Assembly: GCA_011526565.1 (NCBI GenBank)
Contig: WYBL01000100.1
Location: forward strand, 1-64,000
From: Acidobacteriota bacterium
GTDB taxonomy: Bacteria > Acidobacteriota > Vicinamibacteria > Fen-336
Reading direction: 5' to 3'
DNA length: 64,000 nt
Numbering within the stretch: position 1 is the stretch's first letter; every line of letters starts with the position of its first letter. This document shows positions 35,445 through 44,464 of this stretch, one piece after another. The notes below the pieces were generated by a model, which saw only the letters and a program-made list of their open reading frames with translations, was not told where the DNA came from and searched no databases. Made by a program: the position numbers and the translations under genes.

Positions 35445-37160
35445 ATGCTGCGATCGACGCCCGCTCTGTCGCTGTTCATCCTGTTGACCGCGCCGCTGTG
35501 CGCCCAGGCGCCTGCGCCTTCCCCGCCCGCCACGGAGCAGGCGACGATGTGGGCCGCGATCGGCCGCCTCCAGGCGGGCGACCTGGACGGCGCCGTGGCG
35601 ATCCTCGACCAGGTAGTCGTCCGCGAGCCGGGCAATGGCCGGGCCTGGCGCACGCTGGGCCAGGCGCAACATCGTCGACAGCAGTACGACGCGGCGATCG
35701 CGGCCCTGCGCAAGGCGCTCGAGGTGGAGCCGGAGATGCCGGCGCCGCTGTATGCGATCGGCCTCGCCCACGCGGCCAGGGGCGACGCCGAGGCCGCGTT
35801 CGAGTGGCTCGGCAAGGCGCGCGCGACCCGCCGCATCGACCTGACTCCGGCCACCACCGCGCCCGAGCTCGCGAAGTGGCAGGACGACCCGCGGCTGCGC
35901 GCACTGCTGCCCACTCCGAAGGACTTCGAGGACCCGTTCGTCGAGCCGGTGAAGGTGATCCGCGAGTGGCGGGGCGAAGCCGCGGGCGACCAGTTCGGCT
36001 GGATCGCGCGCAACGTCGGCGACGTCGACGGCGACGGCGTGGCCGACGTCGTCACGTCGGCGCCGACGAAGGACGTGAACGGCGCCGGCGCGGGCCGCGT
36101 GTACCTCTACTCGACGAAGGGCGGCCGGCTGCTGTGGACCGCCGACGGCGCGCCCGGCGACCAGTTCGGCACCGGCCTCGAGGCGGCCGGCGACACGAAC
36201 CGCGACGGCGTGCCCGACGTGATCGCCGCGGCGCCCGGCGGCGGCTACGCGCGCGTGCTCTCGGGCCGCGACGGGCGCGTGCTGCTGACCCTGTCGGCTG
36301 AAGCCCGCGACGACCAGTTCGGCCGCCACGCCTCCGGCGTCGGCGACGTCGACGGCGACGGCCACGCCGACCTGATCGTGGGCGCCTCCAACAACGACGC
36401 GGGCGGCGCCGACGCGGGTCGTGCCTACGTCTACTCGGGCAAGGACGGGAAGGTGCTGCTGACGCTGACGGGCGAGCGCGCGGGCGACGGATTCGGCAGC
36501 GCCGTCGCGGGAGCCGTGACCGGTCGTCACCTGCTGCTGCTGATCGGCGCGCCGCGGGCGGGCGAGCGGCGCACGGGGCGCGTCTCGGTCCACACCGCGC
36601 TGGCGCCGACGCCTGCCTTCCACATCGAGTCCGACGACCAGGGCGGCGCGCTGGGCGCGATGTTCCTCGCGGTGCCCGGCGACGTCGACGGCGACGGCGT
36701 GCCCGACGCCTATGCCTCCGACTGGGCCAACGCCGCGAAGGGCCCGTCGACGGGTCGCGTCTACGTGCACTCGGGGCGCGACGGCCGCCGGCTGCTCGCG
36801 CTGACGGGCGAAGCGGCGGGCGAAGGCTTCGGCACCAGCCCCTCGGTCGCGGGCGACGTCGACGGCGACGGCCACGCCGACCTGATCGTCGGCGCCTGGC
36901 AGCACGCGAGTGCCGCGCTCGGCGCCGGCCGCGCCACGCTGTTCTCGGGGAAGGACGGCCGGCTGCTGAAGACCTACACCTGCCGCACGCCCGGCGACAC
37001 GTTCGGCTTCGACGCGGTGACGCTGGGCGACGTCGACGCCGACGGCAGCAGCGACTTCCTGATCACGTCGGCGTGGAGCAGCGTCAACGGCTTTCGCTCG
37101 GGGCGCGTGTTCGTGATCGCGAGCGGCGTCACGCCCGCGCGGGCCGCCGCGGCGCGCTGA
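35445..37160 (+). CDS. Secreted TPR and FG-GAP (integrin alpha-like) repeat protein
   Basis: 571 residues with a signal peptide ending CAQAPA. Residues about 30-130 contain two or three TPR units (AAIGRLQAGDLDGAVAILDQVV, ALRKALEVEPEMPAPLYAIGLAHAARGD). The rest is a beta-propeller of about seven FG-GAP repeats of the integrin-alpha form: GDQFGWIARNVGDVDGDGVADVVTSAP, DQFGRHASGVGDVDGDGHADLIVGAS, GEGFGTSPSVAGDVDGDGHADLIVGAW, each with a Ca2+-binding D.DGDG.AD loop. The combination suggests an exported scaffold with a protein-docking arm. Function unknown. Its 3' end overlaps the convergent AraC gene by 32 bp. Confidence 0.85.
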   Translation: MLRSTPALSLFILLTAPLCAQAPAPSPPATEQATMWAAIGRLQAGDLDGAVAILDQVVVREPGNGRAWRTLGQAQHRRQQYDAAIAALRKALEVEPEMPAPLYAIGLAHAARGDAEAAFEWLGKARATRRIDLTPATTAPELAKWQDDPRLRALLPTPKDFEDPFVEPVKVIREWRGEAAGDQFGWIARNVGDVDGDGVADVVTSAPTKDVNGAGAGRVYLYSTKGGRLLWTADGAPGDQFGTGLEAAGDTNRDGVPDVIAAAPGGGYARVLSGRDGRVLLTLSAEARDDQFGRHASGVGDVDGDGHADLIVGASNNDAGGADAGRAYVYSGKDGKVLLTLTGERAGDGFGSAVAGAVTGRHLLLLIGAPRAGERRTGRVSVHTALAPTPAFHIESDDQGGALGAMFLAVPGDVDGDGVPDAYASDWANAAKGPSTGRVYVHSGRDGRRLLALTGEAAGEGFGTSPSVAGDVDGDGHADLIVGAWQHASAALGAGRATLFSGKDGRLLKTYTCRTPGDTFGFDAVTLGDVDADGSSDFLITSAWSSVNGFRSGRVFVIASGVTPARAAAAR

Positions 37161-38073
37161 AGCGACCGGCCGGGCGCAGCCGCGCGCGGGCCACGCTCGG
37201 CGCCACGCCGAAGAGCCTCCGGAACGCGGCGGTGAAGTGGGAGTGGCTCGAGTAGCCGAGTTCGAGGGCGAGCTGCGAGAGGTCTTCTCCCGCGGCCACG
37301 CGCTCGAGCGCGTGCTGCAGCCGCAGCCGGTTCCGGTAAGCGTGCAGCGTGGTCCCCGTCGCCGCGCGGAACGCGCGGCACAGGTGGAACGGGGAGCAGC
37401 CGGCCGCGCGGGCGATCTCGTGCAGCGTCAGCTTCTCCGCGAAGCGTCGCGCCAGCACGACCTCGGCCGCCGCCACGATCTCGCGGGCGCGCGTGCCGAC
37501 CGTCGTGTCGCGCGGCCGCGACTGCCAGAAGGCGTGGCCCCGGGCCAGCACTCCCGCGAGCAGGTGCAGCACGGCCTCCTCGACCTCGAGCGCGTCCCAG
37601 TCGCCCGGCGCGCCGGCGGCGAGCCGCTCGTAGAGCGCACGCTGCGCGAGGTAGAGCCGCGCGTCGCCCGGCGTCCAGGCGTGACGGAACGGGCGCCGCG
37701 GACGCTCGCGCACGGCGGGGTCGAAAGCCGCGACGGCCTCGACCAGCAGCGCGTCGTCGACCGCGAACCACTCGCACTCGTCGCCGCGCGGGCTGACCGC
37801 GCCTCGCGAGTAGCGCTGGCCGCGGTTGTAGAGCGTGACCACCCCGGGTCCCGCGACGAACGCCGCCTCGCCCTCGTGGCGCAGGCGCACGGTCTGGCGC
37901 GGGAACACGAAGATGTGGTTCTGGATCGGTCCCGAGTCGGCGAAGCGCGGGTCGTCGGGCGCGCAGCGGAACGCCCCGATCGTCACCGCACCGCCGCGGA
38001 ACGCGATGCGGTCGAGCGGTTCTGCTTCGCGAGCGCTCGCGCGGGTCGCGTCCGTCCAGTGAGCTGAACGCAT
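37129..38073 (-). CDS. AraC-family transcriptional regulator
   Basis: 314 residues. The C-terminal third is the two-helix-turn-helix AraC/XylS domain: LTLHEIARAAGCSPFHLCRAFRAATG and LSQLALELGYSSHSHFTAAFRRLFGVAPS, which binds tandem half-sites in promoters. The N-terminal 200 residues form a beta-rich effector or dimerisation domain (ITIGAFRCAPDDPRFADSGPIQNHIFVFPRQ resembles cupin-like ligand domains). No effector is evident. It lies 47 bp after an orphan permease gene on the same strand and may be co-transcribed, so it could regulate it or respond to its substrate. The 3' end overlaps the convergent FG-GAP gene by 32 bp. Confidence 0.88.
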   Translation of the reverse strand: MRSAHWTDATRASAREAEPLDRIAFRGGAVTIGAFRCAPDDPRFADSGPIQNHIFVFPRQTVRLRHEGEAAFVAGPGVVTLYNRGQRYSRGAVSPRGDECEWFAVDDALLVEAVAAFDPAVRERPRRPFRHAWTPGDARLYLAQRALYERLAAGAPGDWDALEVEEAVLHLLAGVLARGHAFWQSRPRDTTVGTRAREIVAAAEVVLARRFAEKLTLHEIARAAGCSPFHLCRAFRAATGTTLHAYRNRLRLQHALERVAAGEDLSQLALELGYSSHSHFTAAFRRLFGVAPSVARARLRPAGRFSAPRRPARA

Positions 38074-38120
38074 GCCGGAGTGGCTCCATTATCCGGCACC
38101 CCGGCGCGCGTGATCGCCGG

Positions 38121-40529
38121 TCAGCTCTCGCGCAGCGCCTCGGCTGCAGGCGTGCGCGCGGCCCGCCAGGCCGGCAGCGCCGAAGACAGGGCAGCCGGCG
38201 CGAGCACCAGCAGCGCGGCGAGCAGCGCCTCGAGCGGGCCCGGTGCAGGCAGGCCCGGGAGCGCGGCCTGGAGGCCCCGGAGCAGGGCAAGCGCCGCGAT
38301 GACGCCCGGGGCCAGGCCCAGCGCCACCACGCGGCCCGTCTCGCCGACGAGCAGGCGCGCCACGTCGACCGGCCGGCCGCCGAGCGCCAGCCGCAGCGCG
38401 AACTCCGGGGCCCGCTCGCGGCCGAGCGCGCTCAGCAGCCCGAACAGGCCGAGGCCCGCGAGCGCGACCGCGAGGCCTGCGCCGAGGGCCAGCACGTCGG
38501 CCGCGCGCGAGTGGCGGGCGAGCGCGCGCCGGCCCAGTTCCGCGAGCGGTCGCGGAGCGCGGACCGCGAGTTGCGGCGCCTGACGCCGCACGGCATCGCG
38601 GGCGGCAGCGGCGACCGAGTTCGCCACCGCCGGCGACGCGGCGCGCACGACGACGTGGACCCGGGTCAACGCCATGCGGTGCTCCTGCGCGAGCGGGCGA
38701 TACAGCTCCGGCGGCGGTGCGACGCCGGGACGCTCGTGCGGGGTGTCGGCGACGACGCCGACGATCGTCACCCAGTCGTCGTGACCGTCGAGGCCGGTGC
38801 GCAGGCGGCGACCCACCGGGTCCTCGCCGGCGAACACGTGGCGCACGAGCGCCTCGTTCACGATCCCCACGCGCGGGGCACCCCAGCCGTCGCCGGGCCC
38901 GAACTCGCGCCCGCGCCGGAGCGCGATGCCCATCGCGGCGAAGTAGCCGGGGTCGATCGCGCGCCACGCCGCGTTCGGCGCCTGGTTCGGCGGGAAGGTG
39001 CGGCCTTCGACGACGAGGCCGGCGCTGGCGCCGCTGCCGGTGAGCGGAAGCCGGTTGCCGCCGCCGGCCGCCGTGACGCCGGGCACCGAGCCGGCGGCCG
39101 CCACCAGCTCCGTCGCCAGCGCGCGGGCGGCGGCGGGAGTGACCTGGCGCGGGTCGGGCAAGGCGACCTCGAACGTGGCCGCCGCGCCCGGCTCGAAGCC
39201 GTGGGCCGCGCGCTCGAGTGCGGCGATGCCGCGCGCGGAGAGACCGGCGCCGGCGGCCAGCGCGAACCCCGCGGCGACCTGCACGGCGACCAGCCCGTGG
39301 CGCAGCCCGCGGGTGCCGGTCGCCGCGCCCGCGGTGCGTCCCCGCAGCAGCGACGCCAGCTCGCCTCCCGCGCAGCGAGTGGCCAGGCGCGCCAGGGTGA
39401 AGGCCGTGAGCGCAGCCAGGCCGAGGCTGGCCGCCGCCGCAGGGCCCCACGGCAGGTCCGCGCCATCCGCGAGCCGCAGCCACGGCGCGGCGAAGTGCGC
39501 GGCGAGGCGCGCGACGCCCATCGCGGCGGTCGCCCCGGTGGCAGCCACCGCCACCACCTCGATCCGCAGCGGGGCGACCGCCACCGCCTCGCTGGCCCCG
39601 AGCGCACGGCTGACCGCAGCCTCGCGGCGCGCCGCCGCCGCCCGGGCGACCAGCAGCAGGGCCACGTTGGCGCTCGCCACCAGCCACAGCGCGAGCGCGA
39701 TGGCGCCCAGCGCGAAGAGCGCGGGCCGGCGCCCGCCGTGGAGATCTTCGGCGAGCGGGATCACGCGGGCGCCGACGCCGGCATTGGTCCGCGGGTGGTC
39801 GGCGCGCAGCCGGGCGGCGATCGACTGCAGCTCGGCGTGGGCGGCCTCCACGGCGACGCCTTCGCGCAGCCGGCCGACGACGCCGAGGAAGCGCGCGTCC
39901 CGCATCGTCGCGACGTCGATGCCGAGCGGCGTCTCCAACTCAGGCACCGGGCCCCGCGCCGGCAGCCACACGTCGCCGGGCGGGAACGGCAGGTCGGTCG
40001 CCAGCACCCCCGCAATGCGCACGGGTTCTTCGCCGAGCTGCACCACGCGGCCCACCACGGCCGGGCTCGCGTCGAACAGCTCGCTCCAGAGGCGGCGCGA
40101 GAGAACCGCGCCGCGCGGTTCGCCCGTGGACCAGGCCGCGCCGGGGGCGATCGCGGGGCGCAGCACGTCGAGGAACTCGGGCGACGCCAGCAGCACCTCG
40201 ACGCTGCGCGGCTCGCCGCTCCCGACGAGCGTGCGCTCCGCGGTGCGCCACGCCGCGATCCCCGCGAACGCGCGGGCGTCGCGGCGCCAGTCGACGAAGT
40301 CGGCCGGGGCGACCGCGGTGACGCCGTGGCGGGCGTGGGTCTCGTCGAGGACGACCAGCGCGCCGGGTGCCGCGTAGGGCAGGGGAGCGAAAAGCAGGGC
40401 CCACGCGAGCGCCGCCACGGCGGTGCCGCCGCCGAGGGCCAGCGCCAGCGTCGTGCTGGCGGCGACCACGAAAGCCGGGTTGCGAAGGGTGCGGCGCAGC
40501 GCCTGACGGGCGGCGAGTTTCCAGTTCAT
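38121..40529 (-). CDS. Orphan ABC3-type permease (ADOP/MacB-like), short N-terminus
   Basis: 802 residues from ATG 40529, which places a start ahead of NWKLAARQALRRTLRNPAF and has AGGTGG upstream; the longer frame to 40604 is less likely. Architecture is the duplicated MacB/FtsX type: TM helix at VVAASTTLALALGGGTAVAALAW, a MacB-like periplasmic domain, three helices (ALFALGAIALALWLVASANVALLLVARAAAARREAAVSRALGA...), a repeat of the periplasmic domain (AAMGIALRRGREFGPGD..RVGIVNEALVRHVF) and three more helices near the C-terminus. No ATPase gene is adjacent, as in acidobacterial duplicated orphan permeases. Unlike the two at 53-59 kb it lacks the N-terminal cytosolic helix bundle and has an AraC rather than PadR neighbour. 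Confidence 0.82.
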   Translation of the reverse strand: MNWKLAARQALRRTLRNPAFVVAASTTLALALGGGTAVAALAWALLFAPLPYAAPGALVVLDETHARHGVTAVAPADFVDWRRDARAFAGIAAWRTAERTLVGSGEPRSVEVLLASPEFLDVLRPAIAPGAAWSTGEPRGAVLSRRLWSELFDASPAVVGRVVQLGEEPVRIAGVLATDLPFPPGDVWLPARGPVPELETPLGIDVATMRDARFLGVVGRLREGVAVEAAHAELQSIAARLRADHPRTNAGVGARVIPLAEDLHGGRRPALFALGAIALALWLVASANVALLLVARAAAARREAAVSRALGASEAVAVAPLRIEVVAVAATGATAAMGVARLAAHFAAPWLRLADGADLPWGPAAAASLGLAALTAFTLARLATRCAGGELASLLRGRTAGAATGTRGLRHGLVAVQVAAGFALAAGAGLSARGIAALERAAHGFEPGAAATFEVALPDPRQVTPAAARALATELVAAAGSVPGVTAAGGGNRLPLTGSGASAGLVVEGRTFPPNQAPNAAWRAIDPGYFAAMGIALRRGREFGPGDGWGAPRVGIVNEALVRHVFAGEDPVGRRLRTGLDGHDDWVTIVGVVADTPHERPGVAPPPELYRPLAQEHRMALTRVHVVVRAASPAVANSVAAAARDAVRRQAPQLAVRAPRPLAELGRRALARHSRAADVLALGAGLAVALAGLGLFGLLSALGRERAPEFALRLALGGRPVDVARLLVGETGRVVALGLAPGVIAALALLRGLQAALPGLPAPGPLEALLAALLVLAPAALSSALPAWRAARTPAAEALRES

Positions 40530-40624
40530 TGGATGTCCACCTGACTCCTCGACGGGGGAGACGCCGGGCCGGGTCCGCGAGTTAGCACGATCGGCTACGA
40601 TCACCGCCTCCAGGAGTCCAGTCG

Positions 40625-41926
40625 ATGCAGGTCTCGTGTCCCCACTGCGCCAGCAGGCTCACGGTCCCGGCGGAGCGCGCCGGGAACCCGGGGCTCAAGG
40701 TGCGCTGCGGTGGCTGCAAGCAGGTGTTCGCGCCTTTCGCGCCCGGCGCCGCCGCGGCGACGCCCGCGCCGCCCCCGGCCGCGCGTCCCGCGCCGCGCAC
40801 CCAGGCGCCGGCCGCCGCCGCTCCCGCAACTAGAGCGGCTCGTTCCGTCGCCCGCACCGCGCCCGCGCCGCAGCCCCGCGCGGGCGGAGCGACCCTTTCG
40901 ACGAACTGGCGCCGCTGCGCGGCGCACCCGAAGGCCGCGTCCGACTGGTTCTGCCCGCAGTGCACCGCGGGGTACTGCGGCGCCTGTCCGCAGAAGGTCG
41001 GCCAGGCGGGGATCTGTCCGGGCTGCGGCGGCCCGCTGACGCCCGCCGCCGACCAGCTCGCGCGCGAGGCGAAAGCCCGGGAGCGGGCGCGCCCGATGAA
41101 GGAGGAGGTCGGCTTCATCCTGCGCTACCCGCTGGTCGACGTCCTCGGCTACGTGATGCTCGCCATCTTCGTCGGCGTCTGCCGCGTGGTCGCGGCGATG
41201 GGCGGCGGCGGCGGCATGGGCGCGCTGCTGACCCAGGGCGTGCTGATGGCGTACTCGTTCAGCGCGCTGACGCGCACCGCGGGCGGCGACCGCAAGACCT
41301 TCATGCCGGCGATCGACAACCCGCTCGACCTCGCGCTGCCGCTGCGGCTGGGCTTTGCCGCGATGGTGATCAGCGCCGGCCCGTTGTTCGCGACCCTGCT
41401 GTTCACGCCCGCGGAGGCGGTGCTCGCCGCGTCCGCCGCGCCGGTCGAGGCCATCGTCCACGCGCAGGAAGCGGACGAGGAGGGCGTGCCGGACGAAGAC
41501 GAAGAAGACGCGGCGGCCGAGCCGACCCCCGACCCGGCGGCGTACGGCGAAGAGGCTGGCTTCGAGCCCGAGCCGACGGGTGTCCCGGTCTGGGCGTGGA
41601 CCCTGCTCGGCGTGACGTTCGTGTGGTTCGTCGTCTACTCGCCGATCGCGCTGATCGCCGCCGGCATCTCGCGCTCGGTGCTGCAGACGCTCAACCCGCT
41701 GGTCGGGCTCGACTCGATGAAGCGGATGGGCGCCACGTACTGGCACGCGGCGGCGATCTACACCGCGCTGGTCGTCGTCCAGGTGGTGGCCGGCGCGGCG
41801 CTCGAGTGGATCCCGCTCGCCGGCCTGTTCCTGCGCACGTTCCCCGACTGCTACCTGAGCCTGTGCATCGGCGCGACGCTCGGGCTCGCCGTGTTCAAGA
41901 AGGGCCCCGAGCTGGGGTACGACTAG
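40625..41926 (+). CDS. Zinc-ribbon membrane protein, MJ0042-type N-terminus
   Basis: 433 residues. The N-terminus VSCPHCASRLTVPAERAGNPGLKVRCGGCKQVF is an MJ0042-type zinc finger found on membrane proteins of deltaproteobacteria and acidobacteria. A Pro-Ala linker leads to a B-box-like cysteine cluster (CAAHPKAASDWFCPQCTAGYCGACP...ICPGCGG) that would bind one or two more zinc ions. The C-terminal 280 residues contain about five to six membrane segments with an acidic, Glu/Asp-rich loop (EADEEGVPDEDEEDAAAEP) between them; the last part (NPLVGLDSMKRMGATYWHAAAIY) resembles DUF4013/Yip1-like domains. Function unknown. It ends three bases before the convergent PAP2 stop. Confidence 0.72.
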   Translation: MQVSCPHCASRLTVPAERAGNPGLKVRCGGCKQVFAPFAPGAAAATPAPPPAARPAPRTQAPAAAAPATRAARSVARTAPAPQPRAGGATLSTNWRRCAAHPKAASDWFCPQCTAGYCGACPQKVGQAGICPGCGGPLTPAADQLAREAKARERARPMKEEVGFILRYPLVDVLGYVMLAIFVGVCRVVAAMGGGGGMGALLTQGVLMAYSFSALTRTAGGDRKTFMPAIDNPLDLALPLRLGFAAMVISAGPLFATLLFTPAEAVLAASAAPVEAIVHAQEADEEGVPDEDEEDAAAEPTPDPAAYGEEAGFEPEPTGVPVWAWTLLGVTFVWFVVYSPIALIAAGISRSVLQTLNPLVGLDSMKRMGATYWHAAAIYTALVVVQVVAGAALEWIPLAGLFLRTFPDCYLSLCIGATLGLAVFKKGPELGYD

Positions 41927-41929
41927 CCT

Positions 41930-42787
41930 CTAGAAGCTGAGGTGGACGCCGAGGCCGGCGCCCGTTCCGCGGGCGTCGGTCATCGGGGTCAGGGCCAGGG
42001 TGCGGCCCGCGCGCGGCGCCGCCTCGTCGTTGCGGCGCGCCACGGTCTTGCCGGCCACCCAGCCGATCGTCGCTCCCGCCAGCACGTCGCTCAGGAAGTG
42101 CTTGCTGCGCTCCAGCCGCGAGACGCCGATCAGGCCCGCGGTCGCGTACGCGGCGAAGGCCGCCTTCCTGCCGTAGTGGTGGTCGACGACGGCCGCCCAG
42201 GCGAAGGCCTGCGACGTGTGGCCCGAGGGGAACGACAGGTTGCTCGAGCCGTCGGGCCGGGTGCGGCCGATCGAGTGCTTCAGCACCTGCGTGTAGGCGC
42301 CGGCGACCAGTGTCGCCTGCATGCCGTCGTAGGTGAACGCGCGGAAGCGGGTGTCGCGCGAGGCGCGGCCGGCCAGGAACACGCCGAGCGTCGCGGGGCC
42401 CATCACCGTCGAGCCGCCCAGCGTCTGCCCGAGCTCGCCGAACTCCTCGGCGCGGGTCCCGGTTTCGAAGTACGTTTGCATCCGGTGGTCGAACGTCGAG
42501 CCCACGCCTGCCGCCACGGCGCCGATCAGCAGCGGCTGCGCGTTGGACGGCGACAGCACGCCGATCAGGTTGCGGCCGAGGTTCGGCACGAACGCGCTCA
42601 TCGTGCGGCGGCCGTCGCCCCTGACCTCGAGCGGCGGCAGCTCGCCGGCGAGCGACGACAGGTCGAGCGGGCGCGGCGCCTCCGCCTGCGGGACCTGGGC
42701 CGGTTCGCTCCCGGCGATCTGGGCGCCACAAGGCGCGGCGCAGGCGAAGGCGGCCAGGATCAGCGGCAGGCGTCGCGAAAACATCAT
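41930..42787 (-). CDS. PAP2-family phosphatase, exported
   Basis: 285 residues with a cleavable signal (LPLILAAFACAAPCGAQ). The three PAP2 motifs are present: KHSIGRTRPDGSS (K-x6-RP), FPSGHTSQAF (SGH) and GVSRLERSKHFLSDVLAG (SR-x5-H-x3-D), forming the vanadium-haloperoxidase-like active site for lipid or sugar-phosphate dephosphorylation at the periplasmic side. Few membrane helices are seen, so it may be soluble or peripheral, unlike undecaprenyl-PP phosphatases. It is the last gene of a leftward operon (18 bp after the kinase-like gene). Confidence 0.88.
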   Translation of the reverse strand: MMFSRRLPLILAAFACAAPCGAQIAGSEPAQVPQAEAPRPLDLSSLAGELPPLEVRGDGRRTMSAFVPNLGRNLIGVLSPSNAQPLLIGAVAAGVGSTFDHRMQTYFETGTRAEEFGELGQTLGGSTVMGPATLGVFLAGRASRDTRFRAFTYDGMQATLVAGAYTQVLKHSIGRTRPDGSSNLSFPSGHTSQAFAWAAVVDHHYGRKAAFAAYATAGLIGVSRLERSKHFLSDVLAGATIGWVAGKTVARRNDEAAPRAGRTLALTPMTDARGTGAGLGVHLSF

Positions 42788-42805
42788 CTTGTGATCATAC
42801 CGTCG

Positions 42806-44464
42806 TCACGCCTCCGGGGGCAGCCGCTCGAGGCCCACGGCCTGCCAGCCCCCGTTCACCCGTCGGAAGTACAGGTGTACGGGACGGCTCCAGGCCGGGT
42901 GGTCGGGGTGGTGCGCGGCGACCGAAACGAACACGTACTCGGCCTCCGCGAGGACCTCCGGCGGTGCGGCGGCGCGCGCCGTCTCCACGCGCTGCTCCAC
43001 CGCATCGCCGACGAGGGCGTCGCGCGCGTTGTCGAAGCGCGACCAGCGCAACGCGTACGCCGCCGGCGCCGTCGCCACCCCGGCGTCCACCGCCGCGTTG
43101 GCGAAGGTGAGCGTGCCGTCGGCGGCGAGCTGCGGGTCGGCCACGGGGTTCACCGCCGGCAGCCACGCCTCGACCACGCGGTCGCGGCGCGCGATCAGCG
43201 TCGAGGCCAGGTAGTCGGTGACCGCGGGGTCGGAGTAGCGCGCCTTCTCGACGACCGCGCGCAACGCGGCGTCGGAGAAGCGGGACGCGATGCGCGCCGC
43301 CCAGAACGCGTCGTCCGCGCGCATGTTGTCGAAGGCGCGGTTGGGGTACTCGGGCTTCCAGGCCGCCGGGTCGAACGCGCCGCTGCCGATGCGGCCGACG
43401 GCGGGGGGCAGGTGGCGCGGGTCGTTCACCCGCTGCCACGGCCGCAGCCGGAAGCCGAGCGTGAACAGGTCCTTCAGCGCCTGGTCGAACTCCAGCATGT
43501 AGGCGTGCCCGGACCACCAGCGGTCGGGCGAGCTGCCGAGGATCGATCCGAAGTCGAACATGTAGTGGCGCACGAAGCGGCGCCCGTCGCGCTCCTCGAG
43601 CGCGTCGAGCGTGTTGTTGGCCCGCGAGTCGTCGTGGTTGAGCCAGGCGGCGAACACGCGGTTGGCGCGCAGCTCGCGCCGGTGCTCGTGGGGGTGGATG
43701 TCGTTGGGGTCGTCGGGCCGGGTGCCGAAGTGGCGGAAGTTGCCGATGCCGCGACCGACGAAGCGGCTCGCGCTCATCCGGTAGGTGCCGTCCGGGTTGG
43801 GCCGGCCCAGCAGCAGGACCTCGTCGAGGTCGCCGCGGGTGAACGGTCGGCGGCCCGAGGCGTCGCGCTGCTTCGCCTCGGGGTCGATGCGCACGCGGCG
43901 CGGGTCGACGTCGACCAGGTAGACGTCGACGACGTTGTAGCCGATCGCGTGATAGAGCGCGGTGCCGATCACCTCGGCCCCCGTCGCCAGCTCCTGGTGC
44001 TGCTCGAGGTCGAGCTCGAGCTGGTAGAGGGCACCCGTGCGGGCGTCGCGGGCGCGGAAGCCCGGCTGGAAGCCGGGGCGGCCCTTGCCGCCCGTGATCA
44101 CCCACTCCTCGACCTCCAGCCGCGGCACGAGGTCGGGCCCACGGACGATCTCCTCGAGGCTCAGCTCGCGGCGGCCGATCCGGTTCTGGAACCAGCTCGA
44201 GTCGGGCACCTCGTCGAGCGTGTTGACGTTGTGCGCGCGGCCCGGGTCGGCCGGGCGCCGCCGCGGCGCCGAGTTCTCGAGCAGGTCCCAGATCTCCGAC
44301 AGCTCGTGCTCGGCGACGCCCGTGGCGTCGAACTGGTCGTCGCGGTCGACCCAAAGCGGGTCGTCGGGGTAGAAGCGCGGCGCGGCGCCGCCGTCCAGCA
44401 GCGCGGCACCCAGCGCGGCGGCCAGCAGCGGGGCGCGGCTCGCCCGCAGCAGATCAGAAGACAT
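42806..44464 (-). CDS. Secreted protein of unknown family with kinase-like catalytic motifs
   Basis: 552 residues with a hydrophobic, signal-like N-terminus (APLLAAALGAALLDGGAA). I do not recognise a named family. Several features resemble CotH/HipA-type kinase folds: a YQLELD...QELATGAEVIGTALYHAIGYNV block like an N-lobe plus helix C, a catalytic-loop-like LNHDDSRANNTLD (D278/D279, N283/N284) and HYMFDFGSILGS with D304-F305-G306. The usual N-lobe lysine appears to be Glu150 by eye, so activity is uncertain. NTLDEVPDSSWFQNRIG is a strongly conserved-looking lead. It overlaps the barrel gene by 11 bp upstream and precedes the PAP2 phosphatase, suggesting an envelope role. Confidence 0.6.
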   Translation of the reverse strand: MSSDLLRASRAPLLAAALGAALLDGGAAPRFYPDDPLWVDRDDQFDATGVAEHELSEIWDLLENSAPRRRPADPGRAHNVNTLDEVPDSSWFQNRIGRRELSLEEIVRGPDLVPRLEVEEWVITGGKGRPGFQPGFRARDARTGALYQLELDLEQHQELATGAEVIGTALYHAIGYNVVDVYLVDVDPRRVRIDPEAKQRDASGRRPFTRGDLDEVLLLGRPNPDGTYRMSASRFVGRGIGNFRHFGTRPDDPNDIHPHEHRRELRANRVFAAWLNHDDSRANNTLDALEERDGRRFVRHYMFDFGSILGSSPDRWWSGHAYMLEFDQALKDLFTLGFRLRPWQRVNDPRHLPPAVGRIGSGAFDPAAWKPEYPNRAFDNMRADDAFWAARIASRFSDAALRAVVEKARYSDPAVTDYLASTLIARRDRVVEAWLPAVNPVADPQLAADGTLTFANAAVDAGVATAPAAYALRWSRFDNARDALVGDAVEQRVETARAAAPPEVLAEAEYVFVSVAAHHPDHPAWSRPVHLYFRRVNGGWQAVGLERLPPEA

